Shown: piece by piece, positions 50,597-58,491 of the stretch | How positions within the stretch are numbered: the stretch's first letter is position 1 | Layout: every line of letters begins with the position of its first letter | Source: Oscillospiraceae bacterium | GTDB lineage: Bacteria > Bacillota > Clostridia > Oscillospirales > Ruminococcaceae | Direction of reading: 5' to 3' | DNA: 64,000 bases | Assembly: GCA_021203065.1 (NCBI GenBank) | Contig: JAJQBX010000032.1 | Coordinates: 434,001 to 498,000, forward strand | The notes under the pieces: generated by a model | Seen by the model: only the letters and a program-made list of their open reading frames with translations | Databases searched by the model: none | Told to the model about the DNA's origin: nothing | Translations under genes and position numbers: made by a program

Positions 50597-53215
50597 CTAA
50601 GACAGGTCGCTTATCGACTGCTCAATCTTTGAAAGCTTGTCCTTAGCACGCTCAAGCTTCTCTTTTTCAGTCTCGATGAGCTGGGCAGGAGCTTTCTTAA
50701 GGAAGCCCTCGTTAGAAAGCTTGCCAGAGATGATTGAAATATCCTTTTCAGCGGAAGCTTTCTCACGGTTAAGTCTTGCGAGCTCCTTGTCTTTATCGAT
50801 AATCTCATTAAGTGGAATGAAGAGTCTTGCCTGATCGGTGACGGCAGTCACACAGCCCTCTTTTTCAACCTTGTCCATTATCTCAACTGACGAAGCAGAT
50901 GCAAGGCGTTCAAAGAACATTATACCCTTTTCGAATATCTCAGCGTGTGAAGTTTCGATGAAAAGCTCGGCTTTTTTCGATGGAGGGACGTTCATACCAC
51001 TGCGAAGATTTCTTATTGCCTTGATAGCCCCGATTATCTTCTCAAAGTCGTACTCTTCCTCGGGATAGCTGAGAGTTTCCTCATAAACAGGATAGCTTTC
51101 AAGCATCAGAGGTGTTCCACCCTTGAGATTCTGCCAGATTTCCTCAGTTATGAACGGCATGAACGGATGAAGAAGCTTTAAGATTCTTATCATCGCCCAG
51201 ACCAAGACTTTTTGAGCAGACTCTGCGGTCTCTCCTCCTGCCAATATTCTCGGCTTGGTGAGCTCGATATACCAGTCGCAGAATACATCCCATATGAAGT
51301 CGTAGAGCTTTGATGCCGCAACGCCTAATTCGAACTTGTCGATATTTTCGCTGACTTCCTTGGCAAGGGTGTTGAGCTTTGAGACAACCCACTTATCTTC
51401 AAGGGTCAAGGTTTCGGGAAGCTCGCCTGTGATCTCCATATTCTCGGGCAGGTTCATCATTATATATCTGGTTGCATTCCAGAGCTTATTGGCGAAGTTG
51501 CGGGCAGCTTTAACCTTTTCGTCGGAGTATCTCATGTCGTTTCCGGGTGAATTTCCGGAGGCAAGCATGAATCTCAAAGCGTCTGCACCGTACTGGTCGA
51601 TTATTTCAAGAGGATCGATGCCGTTACCAAGAGACTTTGACATCTTTCTGCCCTGTGAGTCTCTTACAAGACCATGAATAAAGACGGTGTCGAAGGGCTT
51701 CTCATGCATATGCTCCATTCCAGCGACTATCATTCTTGAAACCCAGAATGTGATGATGTCATAGCCGGTGACCATTGTCGATGTTGGATAGAAGTACTTG
51801 AGGTCTTCCGTATCATCGGGCCAGCCAAGCGTTGAAAAAGGCCAAAGAGCAGAGCTGAACCATGTATCGAGAGTGTCGGGGTCTTGTCTCATCGGTTTGC
51901 CACAGTGCGGGCAGGTGGCAGTCTCTTCCTTTGTTACAATCATCTCTCCGCAGTCGTCGCAATAGAACGCAGGGATTCTGTGACCCCACCATAGCTGACG
52001 GGAAATGCACCAGTCTCGGATGTCCTCCATCCAGTTGAAGTAGTTCTTCTCGAATCTTTCGGGAACGAACCTGATGTCGCCGTTTCTGACAACTTCGATT
52101 GCAGGCTTCGCAAGATCTGCCATCTTTACGAACCACTGGAGGGATACTCTTGGCTCAATTGTCGTGCCACAACGGTAGCATGTGCCGACATTGTGCTCAT
52201 GGTCTTCGACATAAACGAGGTAGCCTCCGGCTTCGAGGTCTTCGACAATTGCCTTTCTCGCCTCGAATCTGTCCATTCCGGCATACTTCGGATAATCGTC
52301 AGTTATCTTGGCATCGTCGGTCATGACGTTGATTACCGGCAAATTATGACGCTGTCCCACTTCAAAGTCGTTCGGGTCGTGTGCGGGGGTGATCTTTACA
52401 ACACCGGTTCCGAATTCCATATCAACATAGGAGTCAGCAACTACGGGGATTACTCTGCCGACCAACGGAAGCGTTACAGTCTTTCCGACATAGTCCTTAT
52501 ATCTTTCATCTTTCGGATTTACCGCAACTGCTGTATCACCAAGGAGGGTTTCGGGTCTTGTTGTGGCGAGCTCTAACCAACCTGAGCCATCGGTAAGCGG
52601 GTATCTTAAGTGCCAGAAGTGCCCAGCCTGATCCTCATACTCAACCTCTGCATTGGAAATGGAGGTCATGCAGTGAGGACACCAGTTGATGATTCTCTCG
52701 CCCCTGTAGATCAAGCCTTTTTCATAATACTTGACGAAAACCTCTTTTACAGCCTTTGAGCAACCCTCATCAAGGGTGAACCTTTCACGAGACCAGTCGC
52801 AGGAGGAGCCCAGCTTCTTTAACTGCTCTATGATTCTCCCGCCATACTTTTCTTTCCACGCCCAAGCACGCTCAAGGAAGCCGTCTCTTCCGAGGTCGTC
52901 CTTTGTCAAGCCTTCTTTTCTCATCGATTCTACTATCTTTGCTTCTGTTGCAATAGAAGCATGGTCTGTTCCGGGCACCCAGAGCGTTGCATAGCCGGAC
53001 ATTCTCTTGTATCTTACGAGAATATCCTGCAGGGTGTTGTCAAGTGCATGCCCCATGTGGAGCTGACCGGTGATATTCGGCGGAGGGATTACGATGGTGT
53101 AGTGCTGCTTTTCAGGGTCACGATGAGCCTTGAAGCAGTCGTTATCGAGCCAGTACTGATAGATTTTGTCTTCAACAGCCTTTGGCTCATAGAGCTTGGA
53201 CATTTCCTTTTTCAT
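50597..53215 (-). CDS. valS: valyl-tRNA synthetase
   Basis: An 872-residue class I synthetase from the ATG at 53215 (the open frame continues into the leader but is not supported). HIGH-type motif in PPPNITGQLHMGHALD (~45), KMSKS in GRKMSKSLGNG (~520), a CP1 editing domain between, and a C-terminal coiled coil (LARLNREKASAEKDISIISG...KDKLSKIEQ). Zinc-type CPHC/CxxC pairs occur in FYCDDCGEMIVTKEETATCP. Expression is controlled by an upstream T-box leader sensing uncharged tRNA-Val. Confidence 0.97.
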   Translation of the reverse strand: MKKEMSKLYEPKAVEDKIYQYWLDNDCFKAHRDPEKQHYTIVIPPPNITGQLHMGHALDNTLQDILVRYKRMSGYATLWVPGTDHASIATEAKIVESMRKEGLTKDDLGRDGFLERAWAWKEKYGGRIIEQLKKLGSSCDWSRERFTLDEGCSKAVKEVFVKYYEKGLIYRGERIINWCPHCMTSISNAEVEYEDQAGHFWHLRYPLTDGSGWLELATTRPETLLGDTAVAVNPKDERYKDYVGKTVTLPLVGRVIPVVADSYVDMEFGTGVVKITPAHDPNDFEVGQRHNLPVINVMTDDAKITDDYPKYAGMDRFEARKAIVEDLEAGGYLVYVEDHEHNVGTCYRCGTTIEPRVSLQWFVKMADLAKPAIEVVRNGDIRFVPERFEKNYFNWMEDIRDWCISRQLWWGHRIPAFYCDDCGEMIVTKEETATCPHCGKPMRQDPDTLDTWFSSALWPFSTLGWPDDTEDLKYFYPTSTMVTGYDIITFWVSRMIVAGMEHMHEKPFDTVFIHGLVRDSQGRKMSKSLGNGIDPLEIIDQYGADALRFMLASGNSPGNDMRYSDEKVKAARNFANKLWNATRYIMMNLPENMEITGELPETLTLEDKWVVSKLNTLAKEVSENIDKFELGVAASKLYDFIWDVFCDWYIELTKPRILAGGETAESAQKVLVWAMIRILKLLHPFMPFITEEIWQNLKGGTPLMLESYPVYEETLSYPEEEYDFEKIIGAIKAIRNLRSGMNVPPSKKAELFIETSHAEIFEKGIMFFERLASASSVEIMDKVEKEGCVTAVTDQARLFIPLNEIIDKDKELARLNREKASAEKDISIISGKLSNEGFLKKAPAQLIETEKEKLERAKDKLSKIEQSISDLS

Positions 53216-53249
53216 TTTGGATGAACCTTTCCTTATAAAATTCCGCAGA

Positions 53250-53490
53250 ATAAAAAATCGCCTCAAGATAGTCTTGAGACGAGATAACCCGCGGTACCAC
53301 TCAAATTGCAGAAACATAGCATTTCTGCCTCTTAATGCGGATAACGTTCGCCATACGGACGGATTCTACTTGGGTCTTCCCTTTCTTTCCGTCAGCTCAG
53401 AAGCTACCGGCTGAGGTTTATCTTAACAGCTCGCACCGACCGCTGTCTCTCTTGAAGAAATCTACCCTCGCCACTCTTCGTCATTGCTAT
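53250..53490 (-). ncRNA. T-box leader of valS
   Basis: The minus-strand leader carries the T-box bulge sequence GAGTGGTACCGCGGG (53302-53288) followed by the terminator, and a stem I with distal loop GGTCGGTGCGA closed by ACAGC/GCTGT. The 3' strand of the specifier loop reads GGTAG, placing the Val codon GTA at 53407-53405. Uncharged tRNA-Val pairing with it would favour the antiterminator and valS expression. Confidence 0.92.
53252..53282 (-). terminator. T-box regulatory terminator
   Basis: Minus-strand stem TCGTCTCAAG/CTTGAGGCGA with TTTTTT directly after, 37 bp before the valS start; alternative pairing partner of the T-box antiterminator. Confidence 0.88.
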
Positions 53491-53500
53491 TACACTCAGT

Positions 53501-53529
53501 ATGATAGCACAGTTATGAAAGTTTGTCAA
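53501..53529 (-). promoter_or_regulatory. promoter of the valS T-box transcript
   Basis: Minus-strand TTGACA (53529-53524), 17-bp spacer, TATCAT (53506-53501). Confidence 0.82.
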
Positions 53530-53540
53530 GCACGCCCACA

Positions 53541-53567
53541 AAAAAAGTGCGGACACAAGATCCGCAC
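53541..53567 (-). terminator. terminator after the ECF S-component gene
   Basis: Stem GTGCGGA/TCCGCAC followed on the minus strand by TTTTTT, 27 bp after the stop at 53594. Confidence 0.85.
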
Positions 53568-53593
53568 ATCATAAGCTATTCTAAAATAATTAT

Positions 53594-54232
53594 CTATTGC
53601 TGATTATAATCCTTTTTAGAGCTCTTCTTCGATGAAATAATTTTGGTAAAATGCTTCTCTCCAATATTAATTACCTTAACAGCAGTAGGACTTAAAACAA
53701 CATTAAAAATGAGTTCAAAAGGAAAATTGATTAATCCGATAATTACGACTATAGCCTTTCCCGCTTCATCTGCCCATGCGACAATTGTATCATAAAAGAA
53801 CAATCTACAGCCTATCAAGTATATACCAGTATTCACGATAGGACTGACGATAGCAGCAACTACTGTAGCTACCGTCCGCGAACTTTTAAAATTAGCTTTA
53901 CTAATAAGATTATACACCGCTCCAGAAGCTAATCCGGCAAGCATTCCCTTAAGTAAAACTATTACAATAGTCGCAGGTGCGTTGATCTGCATAAAAGCAT
54001 TTGCACCGCCACTGACTAAGACGACGAAGCCAAATACGAATCCCAGCCATACTCCAGCTAAAGTTCCGCACAGGGCAGCCCCGACAACTATAGGTAGCAA
54101 TACCAAAGTTACGGAGAACAACCCGAATTTGATGAACCCACCCAAGAGCTGTAATATTACAACTAATGCAGTTAATAAGCCAAGCAAAGTCACAGTTCTT
54201 GTGTCAAATGTTGTTGATGATTTTTTTTGCAT
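53594..54232 (-). CDS. ECF transporter S component, probably pantothenate-type
   Basis: A 212-residue membrane protein with six predicted helices and a short basic C-terminus. The N-terminal TVTLLGLLTALVVILQLLGG has the small-residue helix typical of S components that dock to EcfT, and the GALCGTLAGVWLGFVFG/GANAFMQINAPATI stretches resemble the PanT/RibU-like fold. It lies 77 bp downstream of coaX, the pantothenate kinase, with AGGAG before its ATG; in Firmicutes PanT genes are known next to coaX, so pantothenate uptake is the best inference. The shared EcfA/EcfT module is not in the window. Confidence 0.8.
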   Translation of the reverse strand: MQKKSSTTFDTRTVTLLGLLTALVVILQLLGGFIKFGLFSVTLVLLPIVVGAALCGTLAGVWLGFVFGFVVLVSGGANAFMQINAPATIVIVLLKGMLAGLASGAVYNLISKANFKSSRTVATVVAAIVSPIVNTGIYLIGCRLFFYDTIVAWADEAGKAIVVIIGLINFPFELIFNVVLSPTAVKVINIGEKHFTKIISSKKSSKKDYNQQ

Positions 54233-54309
54233 ATTATCTACTCCTGACTGATTTCCGGGTCTGACCGGTAAATCGCCGTATTTAAACTCACGAAGCAGAT
54301 GAATTTTTC

Positions 54310-55083
54310 TTAGCGGTTTTTCTGATAGATAGCGTAGAGTCCATCCAGAAGAAGTCCGCCATCAAGGACTATTCCCTCTGTCTTGCAGTGAGGAACGATG
54401 CTTGAAGCCAAGCCGCCGGTTGCAATGACCTTTGCGTCATCACCTAATTCAGAACGATACCTTTCGATCATTCCGTCCATCATTGAGGCATTGCCTAAGA
54501 TTACTCCCGAACGCATTGAGCCTGCTGTGTCAGCACCTATGACATCGATTGCGCCTGAATCGGGATTGATGTCCTGAAGCTGAGCCGCAGATGACGAAAG
54601 CGCACGAAGCGAGACGTTTACGCCGGGGATAATAGAACCTCCCAAGAAGCTTCCACTACGGTCGATTCCGGAGATAGTAGTTGCAGTTCCGAAATCAAAA
54701 ATTATAAGCGGAGGAGCATACTTAAGAAGTGCACCGACTGCACCGCAGACGAGGTCTGCACCGAGGCTTGCGGGATTACCGATTTTGATGTTCAGACCGG
54801 TTCTGATGCCTGCGCCAACTACCACTGGGTCGACCCCGAAAAGCTTTCTTACAGCGTTTTTGAGAGCAGTTGTAAGCTGAGGAACGACGGTTGAAATCGC
54901 CGCACCGGTTATATCCTGCTTATCGACTCCGTAAAGACGCAGAATGTCACCAAAAGCCACAGCGTACTGATCCTCAGTCTTAGAGGCTTCAGTCGCCACT
55001 CTTGAAGTGAATATGAGCTTTCCGTCGTCGTCAAATACGCCGAGGACTATGTTTGTATTTCCGGCATCAACAGTAAAAACCAT
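54310..55083 (-). CDS. coaX: type III pantothenate kinase
   Basis: A 257-residue ASKHA-fold kinase that phosphorylates pantothenate, the first step of CoA synthesis. FTVDAGNTNIVLGVFDDDGK is the phosphate-1 motif, GAGIRTGLNIKIGNPASLGADL binds pantothenate and IFDFGTATTISGIDRSGSFLGGSIIPG carries the catalytic Asp region. GGGAG lies before the ATG. Own promoter; followed by the S component that may import its substrate. Confidence 0.96.
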   Translation of the reverse strand: MVFTVDAGNTNIVLGVFDDDGKLIFTSRVATEASKTEDQYAVAFGDILRLYGVDKQDITGAAISTVVPQLTTALKNAVRKLFGVDPVVVGAGIRTGLNIKIGNPASLGADLVCGAVGALLKYAPPLIIFDFGTATTISGIDRSGSFLGGSIIPGVNVSLRALSSSAAQLQDINPDSGAIDVIGADTAGSMRSGVILGNASMMDGMIERYRSELGDDAKVIATGGLASSIVPHCKTEGIVLDGGLLLDGLYAIYQKNR

Positions 55084-55113
55084 AGTAATTCTCCCGTGTG
55101 AGTTTATGGATAT

Positions 55114-55142
55114 ATTTTATTCGTTTTTGATTCAGAATGCAA
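55114..55142 (-). promoter_or_regulatory. promoter of coaX
   Basis: Minus-strand TTGCAT (55142-55137), 17-bp spacer, TAAAAT (55119-55114), 30 bp before the start. Confidence 0.65.
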
Positions 55143-55215
55143 TAGCTATGACAAAATTTTGTACGCTGTCACAGATTTATACTTGTCCTATTAACCCCAG
55201 TTGTGAAAATTTCTG

Positions 55216-55244
55216 TTGCAGTTCACAAAGAAAAATCGTATAAT
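55216..55244 (+). promoter_or_regulatory. promoter of the FkbM-like gene
   Basis: TTGCAG (55216-55221), 17-bp spacer, TATAAT (55239-55244), 31 bp before the ATG. Confidence 0.65.
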
Positions 55245-55275
55245 TGACGTATAAAAACTTAGTCTGGAGCGCATT

Positions 55276-56340
55276 ATGTTAGATATAAATAAGTTTCTTT
55301 CGCTTGAGTCGTATCTTGATGTTCTTAAGAGCACCGATGAACCCATATTTGTTTACGGCATGGGCGACGGATGCCTTAAGCTTCTCAAGATATTTGATGA
55401 ATATAAAATCCCCTGTGCCGGGATTTTTGCAAGCGACGAATTTGTCAGGGACAAGACCTTTGAGGGGCACAAAATCAGGAGGCTTTCTGAAATTGAAGCT
55501 CAGGTTGATAAATTCACAATAGTACTTGCTTTCGGGGCTGGCTATCAGGAGCTGAGGGACAGGATTGACAGCATTGAAAAGAGGCATCGGCTCTTTGTTC
55601 CCGATATGCCGGTTATCGGCGACGGGCTCTTCACGAAAGAGTATCTCATCGAAAAGGCTGATAAGATTTCTCAGGCATATGAGCTCCTTAGCGATGATCA
55701 GTCGAGGCTATGCTTCGAAAAACTGATTGAATATAAGATTACCGGGCTTCTTGAGCCTTTGAGGGCTTGCGAAAGCTCGCCACAGGAGAATATCCTCAAT
55801 CTCAGCGACGAAGAGATATACGTAGACTTAGGCGCATACACCGGTGATACTGTTGCTGATTTTCTGAAGGCTACTGATGGAAAATATCAGAGGATTTATG
55901 CCGTTGAGCCGAATAACAGGAATTTCAGAAAGCTGAGCGAGAACACTGCTTCGATGCCCGATGTCACGCTCATAAATGCCGCTATCGGAAGCGAGGACGG
56001 GTTTACCCATGTTCTCAAGGGCGGCGGCAGAATGATAAGAAAAAGCGAAACCGGCATCGAAATTCCGGTCAGAAGCGTTGACAATATTCTCGGTTATTCT
56101 GAATGCTCTTACATTAAAATGGACATTGAGGGTGAAGAACGAGCCGCTCTTCTGGGTGCAAGAAAAACTATCAGGAAGTGTTCGCCAAAGCTGAATATCG
56201 CCATCTATCACAGAGTTGAAGACCTGTTTGATCTGCCATTGATGGTGCATGAGATGAATCCGGATTACAAGCTTTACATCAGGCACTATCCTTACTATCC
56301 TGCTTGGGACACGAACTTATACGCACTAACTGATTTGTAA
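55276..56340 (+). CDS. FkbM-family SAM-dependent methyltransferase
   Basis: A 354-residue protein in two parts. Residues ~1-165 hold a nucleotide-sugar-like N-terminal segment (PIFVYGMGDGCLKLLKIFDEY, a Rossmann-type start seen in glycan-modifying proteins). Residues ~175-350 are an FkbM methyltransferase: YVDLGAYTGDTVADFL (SAM-binding glycine motif), IYAVEPNNRNFRKL, SVDNILGYSECSYIKMDIEG and the terminal YYPAWDTNLYAL. FkbM enzymes O-methylate sugars or polyketides. GGAG precedes the ATG. It is a single-gene unit, so the acceptor is unknown. Confidence 0.88.
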   Translation: MLDINKFLSLESYLDVLKSTDEPIFVYGMGDGCLKLLKIFDEYKIPCAGIFASDEFVRDKTFEGHKIRRLSEIEAQVDKFTIVLAFGAGYQELRDRIDSIEKRHRLFVPDMPVIGDGLFTKEYLIEKADKISQAYELLSDDQSRLCFEKLIEYKITGLLEPLRACESSPQENILNLSDEEIYVDLGAYTGDTVADFLKATDGKYQRIYAVEPNNRNFRKLSENTASMPDVTLINAAIGSEDGFTHVLKGGGRMIRKSETGIEIPVRSVDNILGYSECSYIKMDIEGEERAALLGARKTIRKCSPKLNIAIYHRVEDLFDLPLMVHEMNPDYKLYIRHYPYYPAWDTNLYALTDL

Positions 56341-56355
56341 CTGATGGGCGGAGTT

Positions 56356-56382
56356 TGTAACCGAGTTGTCACCATTTGTAAT
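56356..56382 (+). promoter_or_regulatory. TGTAAC-type direct repeats upstream of the putative ncRNA promoter
   Basis: TGTAAC (56356-56361), N5, TGTCAC (56367-56372), N4, TGTAAT (56377-56382). The first copy starts 37 bp before the -35 at 56393, nearly the same as the 36 bp seen at asnB (11522 to 11558), and the bases around it (TTTGTAACC, ACCAT) are also shared. Confidence 0.5.
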
Positions 56383-56392
56383 CGTCCTGTTC

Positions 56393-56420
56393 TTGAATCC
56401 GGGTGAAAATGTGCTAAAAT
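56393..56420 (+). promoter_or_regulatory. promoter of the putative ncRNA
   Basis: TTGAAT (56393-56398), 16-bp spacer, TAAAAT (56415-56420). No start codon with a good ribosome site follows. Confidence 0.55.
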
Positions 56421-56426
56421 AGAAGC

Positions 56427-56616
56427 ATAGAAACGATAAAGAAAACTTCCGGGACGCTACGGTTCAAAACGGGTCTGGAAAAGTTAATCTTTCCGGATGA
56501 AGCGTAAACGGTCCGATCTATATTACAAACTTCGCAGTTACTCTTTTTCCTCCATCCAAAATATAGATAAGCAACAAAGGGATTTCTACTATCATGTAGA
56601 TAATCCCTTTGGCTTA
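56427..56616 (+). ncRNA. putative structured non-coding RNA
   Basis: A 289-bp gap after the FkbM-like gene has a plus-strand promoter but no credible ORF. The predicted transcript of about 190 bases contains nested helices: CGGG/TCCG and ACGCT/AGCGT (56452-56460 with partner near 56500-56516) enclosing a hairpin TCTGGAAA/TTTCCGGA, and ends at a long hairpin (56577-56611, AAAGGGATT.../...AATCCCTTT) that may also terminate thiN on the opposite strand. Two AAACGG words lie in loop or bulge positions. I could not match it to 6S, SRP, tmRNA or a known riboswitch; no gene follows on this strand, so a trans-acting RNA is more likely than a leader. Confidence 0.45.
56577..56611. terminator. hairpin between the putative ncRNA and thiN
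   Basis: Long stem AAAGGGATT/AATCCCTTT extended by TCTAC/GTAGA, 19 bp from the thiN stop. Neither flank has a strong T-run, so terminator strength is uncertain. Confidence 0.5.
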
Positions 56617-56629
56617 TTATATCGATTTG

Positions 56630-57277
56630 TCAGTACGCGATGAATTTTTCGGAGGCTTTCCCGTGATCAGCCCACATTACAAGAAGCGTTCCGTCCCCGG
56701 CTCTGACCGTGACAGGCTTCCCCACCGAATGATTGCTGACGCCAATTGGAAAGCTTGAGGAGATTTCGCCATCAGTCATTTCGTAGAAGCCGCCGCTTAT
56801 CGACACTCCATGAGCAGTCCCGCCGAGCGAGAATACCGAGAATATTCCTGTAGGTTCAAAGGTGAATTCATCACAGATAACTGTCATCACCATTTCAGGG
56901 CTGTAGAGAAAGCCTTGTGCTTGATGCTCAGCTATATAGGATAGCGTCTGGATATTGGCGATAGTATGGTCAAAGCGACCGCCTGTGCCGCCATAGATGT
57001 GGATTTCCCTGAAGCCATACTCAAGGCAATATCTGACTGCAAAGACCGAATCGGTATCGTCTTTTTCTACAGGGAGCTTTATAATCTCGCCGCTGTCCGG
57101 CTCTTCGGAAGAATCGAAGTCCCCTATTATCAGGTCGGGCTTGATACCAAGGTCGTCAAGATACCTCATCCCGCCGTCGGCGGCAATTACAAAGTCGCCT
57201 GATGCAGGAGTTGCCCGCATGGGAACGGTTTCCCCTGCTCCGAAGATAAATGCACGATGCAAATCAACACTATTCAT
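56630..57277 (-). CDS. thiN: thiamine pyrophosphokinase
   Basis: A 215-residue enzyme converting thiamine and ATP to thiamine pyrophosphate. The ATG at 57277 has AAAGG six bases upstream and lies just past the thiT stop; the longer open frame overlaps thiT and is not supported. FVIAADGGMRYLDDLGIKPDL then IIGDFDSSEEPDSGEIIKLP and VEKDDTDSVFAVRYCLE are the conserved catalytic-domain motifs, followed by YGGTGGRFDHTIANIQTL. The C-terminal domain (130-215) binds thiamine. With thiT it forms a TPP-regulated uptake-and-activation pair. Confidence 0.95.
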   Translation of the reverse strand: MNSVDLHRAFIFGAGETVPMRATPASGDFVIAADGGMRYLDDLGIKPDLIIGDFDSSEEPDSGEIIKLPVEKDDTDSVFAVRYCLEYGFREIHIYGGTGGRFDHTIANIQTLSYIAEHQAQGFLYSPEMVMTVICDEFTFEPTGIFSVFSLGGTAHGVSISGGFYEMTDGEISSSFPIGVSNHSVGKPVTVRAGDGTLLVMWADHGKASEKFIAY

Positions 57278-57278
57278 T

Positions 57279-58115
57279 TCATGCCTTTTTGCTTTTGCCC
57301 AAGCCGGTTTTGCTGAGAGCGTATGTACATGCAACGACGCAGGCAGCTACAACGGTTACTGCAATAATAGCAACCCAATTTGCGGAACCTATCTGAGTAA
57401 TATCAAACTCACCGGTATCAGCATTCTGAAGAACAGCAAATACGGATGATACATCGAAAATAAGTGCTGCAGCAGCTGCAAGTCCGCCAATAATTCTCAG
57501 CACGCCATACTTTGCCGGCTCGTTCTCAGTCCTCTTCATTCTAGTAGGAACTTGGGCTCTGAAATCAACGGCAGAGCCGAGATAAGCCGCAACTATTATC
57601 ATTATTATCATCTCGGGAAGCATGTAGGTTGCGTTATAGATAATCGAATAGCCAAGAGCCGCCGCTGTAGGAATAGAAATTCCTGCCCATACGGTAGCAC
57701 CGGATATGACGTGACACAAGTATCTGAGTACACATACAATTATCACTCCGAGAACCAGAGCAGCAGACTGATTCTTAATCTGCTTGCGCAATATTCCGCC
57801 AAGCCCGGTAACTGCATAGGCGATGATGTAGTCAAGAAGAACAACAGCGAGTACACTCTGCCATGTGGTTACATATGAAAGGGTCGAAAGTCCGGTGAGA
57901 AGCTCAATAACGCTGAAAACCAGTCCGGAGCACATTCCCCATCCCAAGCCCCAGCGATAGGATATTACTACTATCGGAAACATTGAAGCAAGCGTAACAG
58001 AGCCGCCATAGGGCAAGTCGACAAGCTTTATCATGCTCAGTATAACTCCAAGCGCAATCATAATTGCACTTTCAACCATCGCATGAATTCTGACATCTGA
58101 TTTTGTGGAAGCCAT
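57279..58115 (-). CDS. thiT: thiamine ECF transporter S component ThiT with C-terminal extension
   Basis: A 278-residue membrane protein whose first ~200 residues match ThiT: MIKLVDLPYGGSVTLASMFPI and SYRWGLGWGMCSGLVFSVIELL are the substrate-binding landmarks, with six helices in all. Unlike the usual ~190 residues, about 80 extra residues follow, with two more hydrophobic segments (IIGGLAAAAALIFDVSSVFAV and WVAIIAVTVVAACVVACTYAL). AAGGA precedes the ATG. Imports thiamine with a shared EcfA/EcfT module. Regulated by the upstream TPP riboswitch; thiN follows. Confidence 0.93.
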   Translation of the reverse strand: MASTKSDVRIHAMVESAIMIALGVILSMIKLVDLPYGGSVTLASMFPIVVISYRWGLGWGMCSGLVFSVIELLTGLSTLSYVTTWQSVLAVVLLDYIIAYAVTGLGGILRKQIKNQSAALVLGVIIVCVLRYLCHVISGATVWAGISIPTAAALGYSIIYNATYMLPEMIIMIIVAAYLGSAVDFRAQVPTRMKRTENEPAKYGVLRIIGGLAAAAALIFDVSSVFAVLQNADTGEFDITQIGSANWVAIIAVTVVAACVVACTYALSKTGLGKSKKA

Positions 58116-58171
58116 TAATTTTTCCTTCTTTTATTGTAAGATTTAAAACATCGCCGGATGGGAAAACCCAA

Positions 58172-58195
58172 CAAAAAGCTCCGTAATGACGGAGC
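58172..58195 (-). terminator. terminator of the TPP riboswitch
   Basis: Minus-strand stem GCTCCGT/ACGGAGC with a TTTTT run after it, between the TPP aptamer and thiT; the off-state hairpin. Confidence 0.88.
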
Positions 58196-58227
58196 AAATA
58201 AGCACATGTTCCTGAGCACAATTATGC

Positions 58228-58330
58228 TCAGAAGCTATTCGCCCTACGTCGGCATTATCCGAATCAGGTTATGGGTCGGAGCAAAACGTGCTCCCTCTCA
58301 GCCTGCCTCTTGCAAGCTCCCCTGTTTTAT
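58228..58330 (-). ncRNA. TPP (thi-box) riboswitch
   Basis: The minus-strand leader has GGGGAGC, the GCTGAGAGGGAGC segment, ACCCATAACCTGATTCGGATAATGCC-type conserved stretches (CTGAT, GGATAATGCC) and CGTAGGG, i.e. the canonical TPP aptamer. It controls thiT-thiN by premature termination when thiamine pyrophosphate is plentiful. Confidence 0.96.
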
Positions 58331-58337
58331 TGATACG

Positions 58338-58366
58338 ATATTAGCACACTTGGACGCATTTGTCAA
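58338..58366 (-). promoter_or_regulatory. promoter of thiT-thiN
   Basis: Minus-strand TTGACA (58366-58361), 17-bp spacer, TAATAT (58343-58338), just before the TPP aptamer. Confidence 0.85.
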
Positions 58367-58413
58367 GAGCCGATTTTCACAAAATGCGAATATTCGCTCT
58401 TTAAGTCTTCCAC

Positions 58414-58442
58414 TTGACATAAGCCACACTTTCGACTATAAT
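58414..58442 (+). promoter_or_regulatory. consensus promoter of the 2-hydroxyacyl-CoA dehydratase-like operon
   Basis: TTGACA (58414-58419), 17-bp spacer, TATAAT (58437-58442): full sigma-A consensus, 50 bp before the first ATG and divergent from the thiT promoter. Confidence 0.88.
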
Positions 58443-58491
58443 GGTTGTAACATGTTTGATGGACTTACAACAACGAACTGAAGGTATATAC

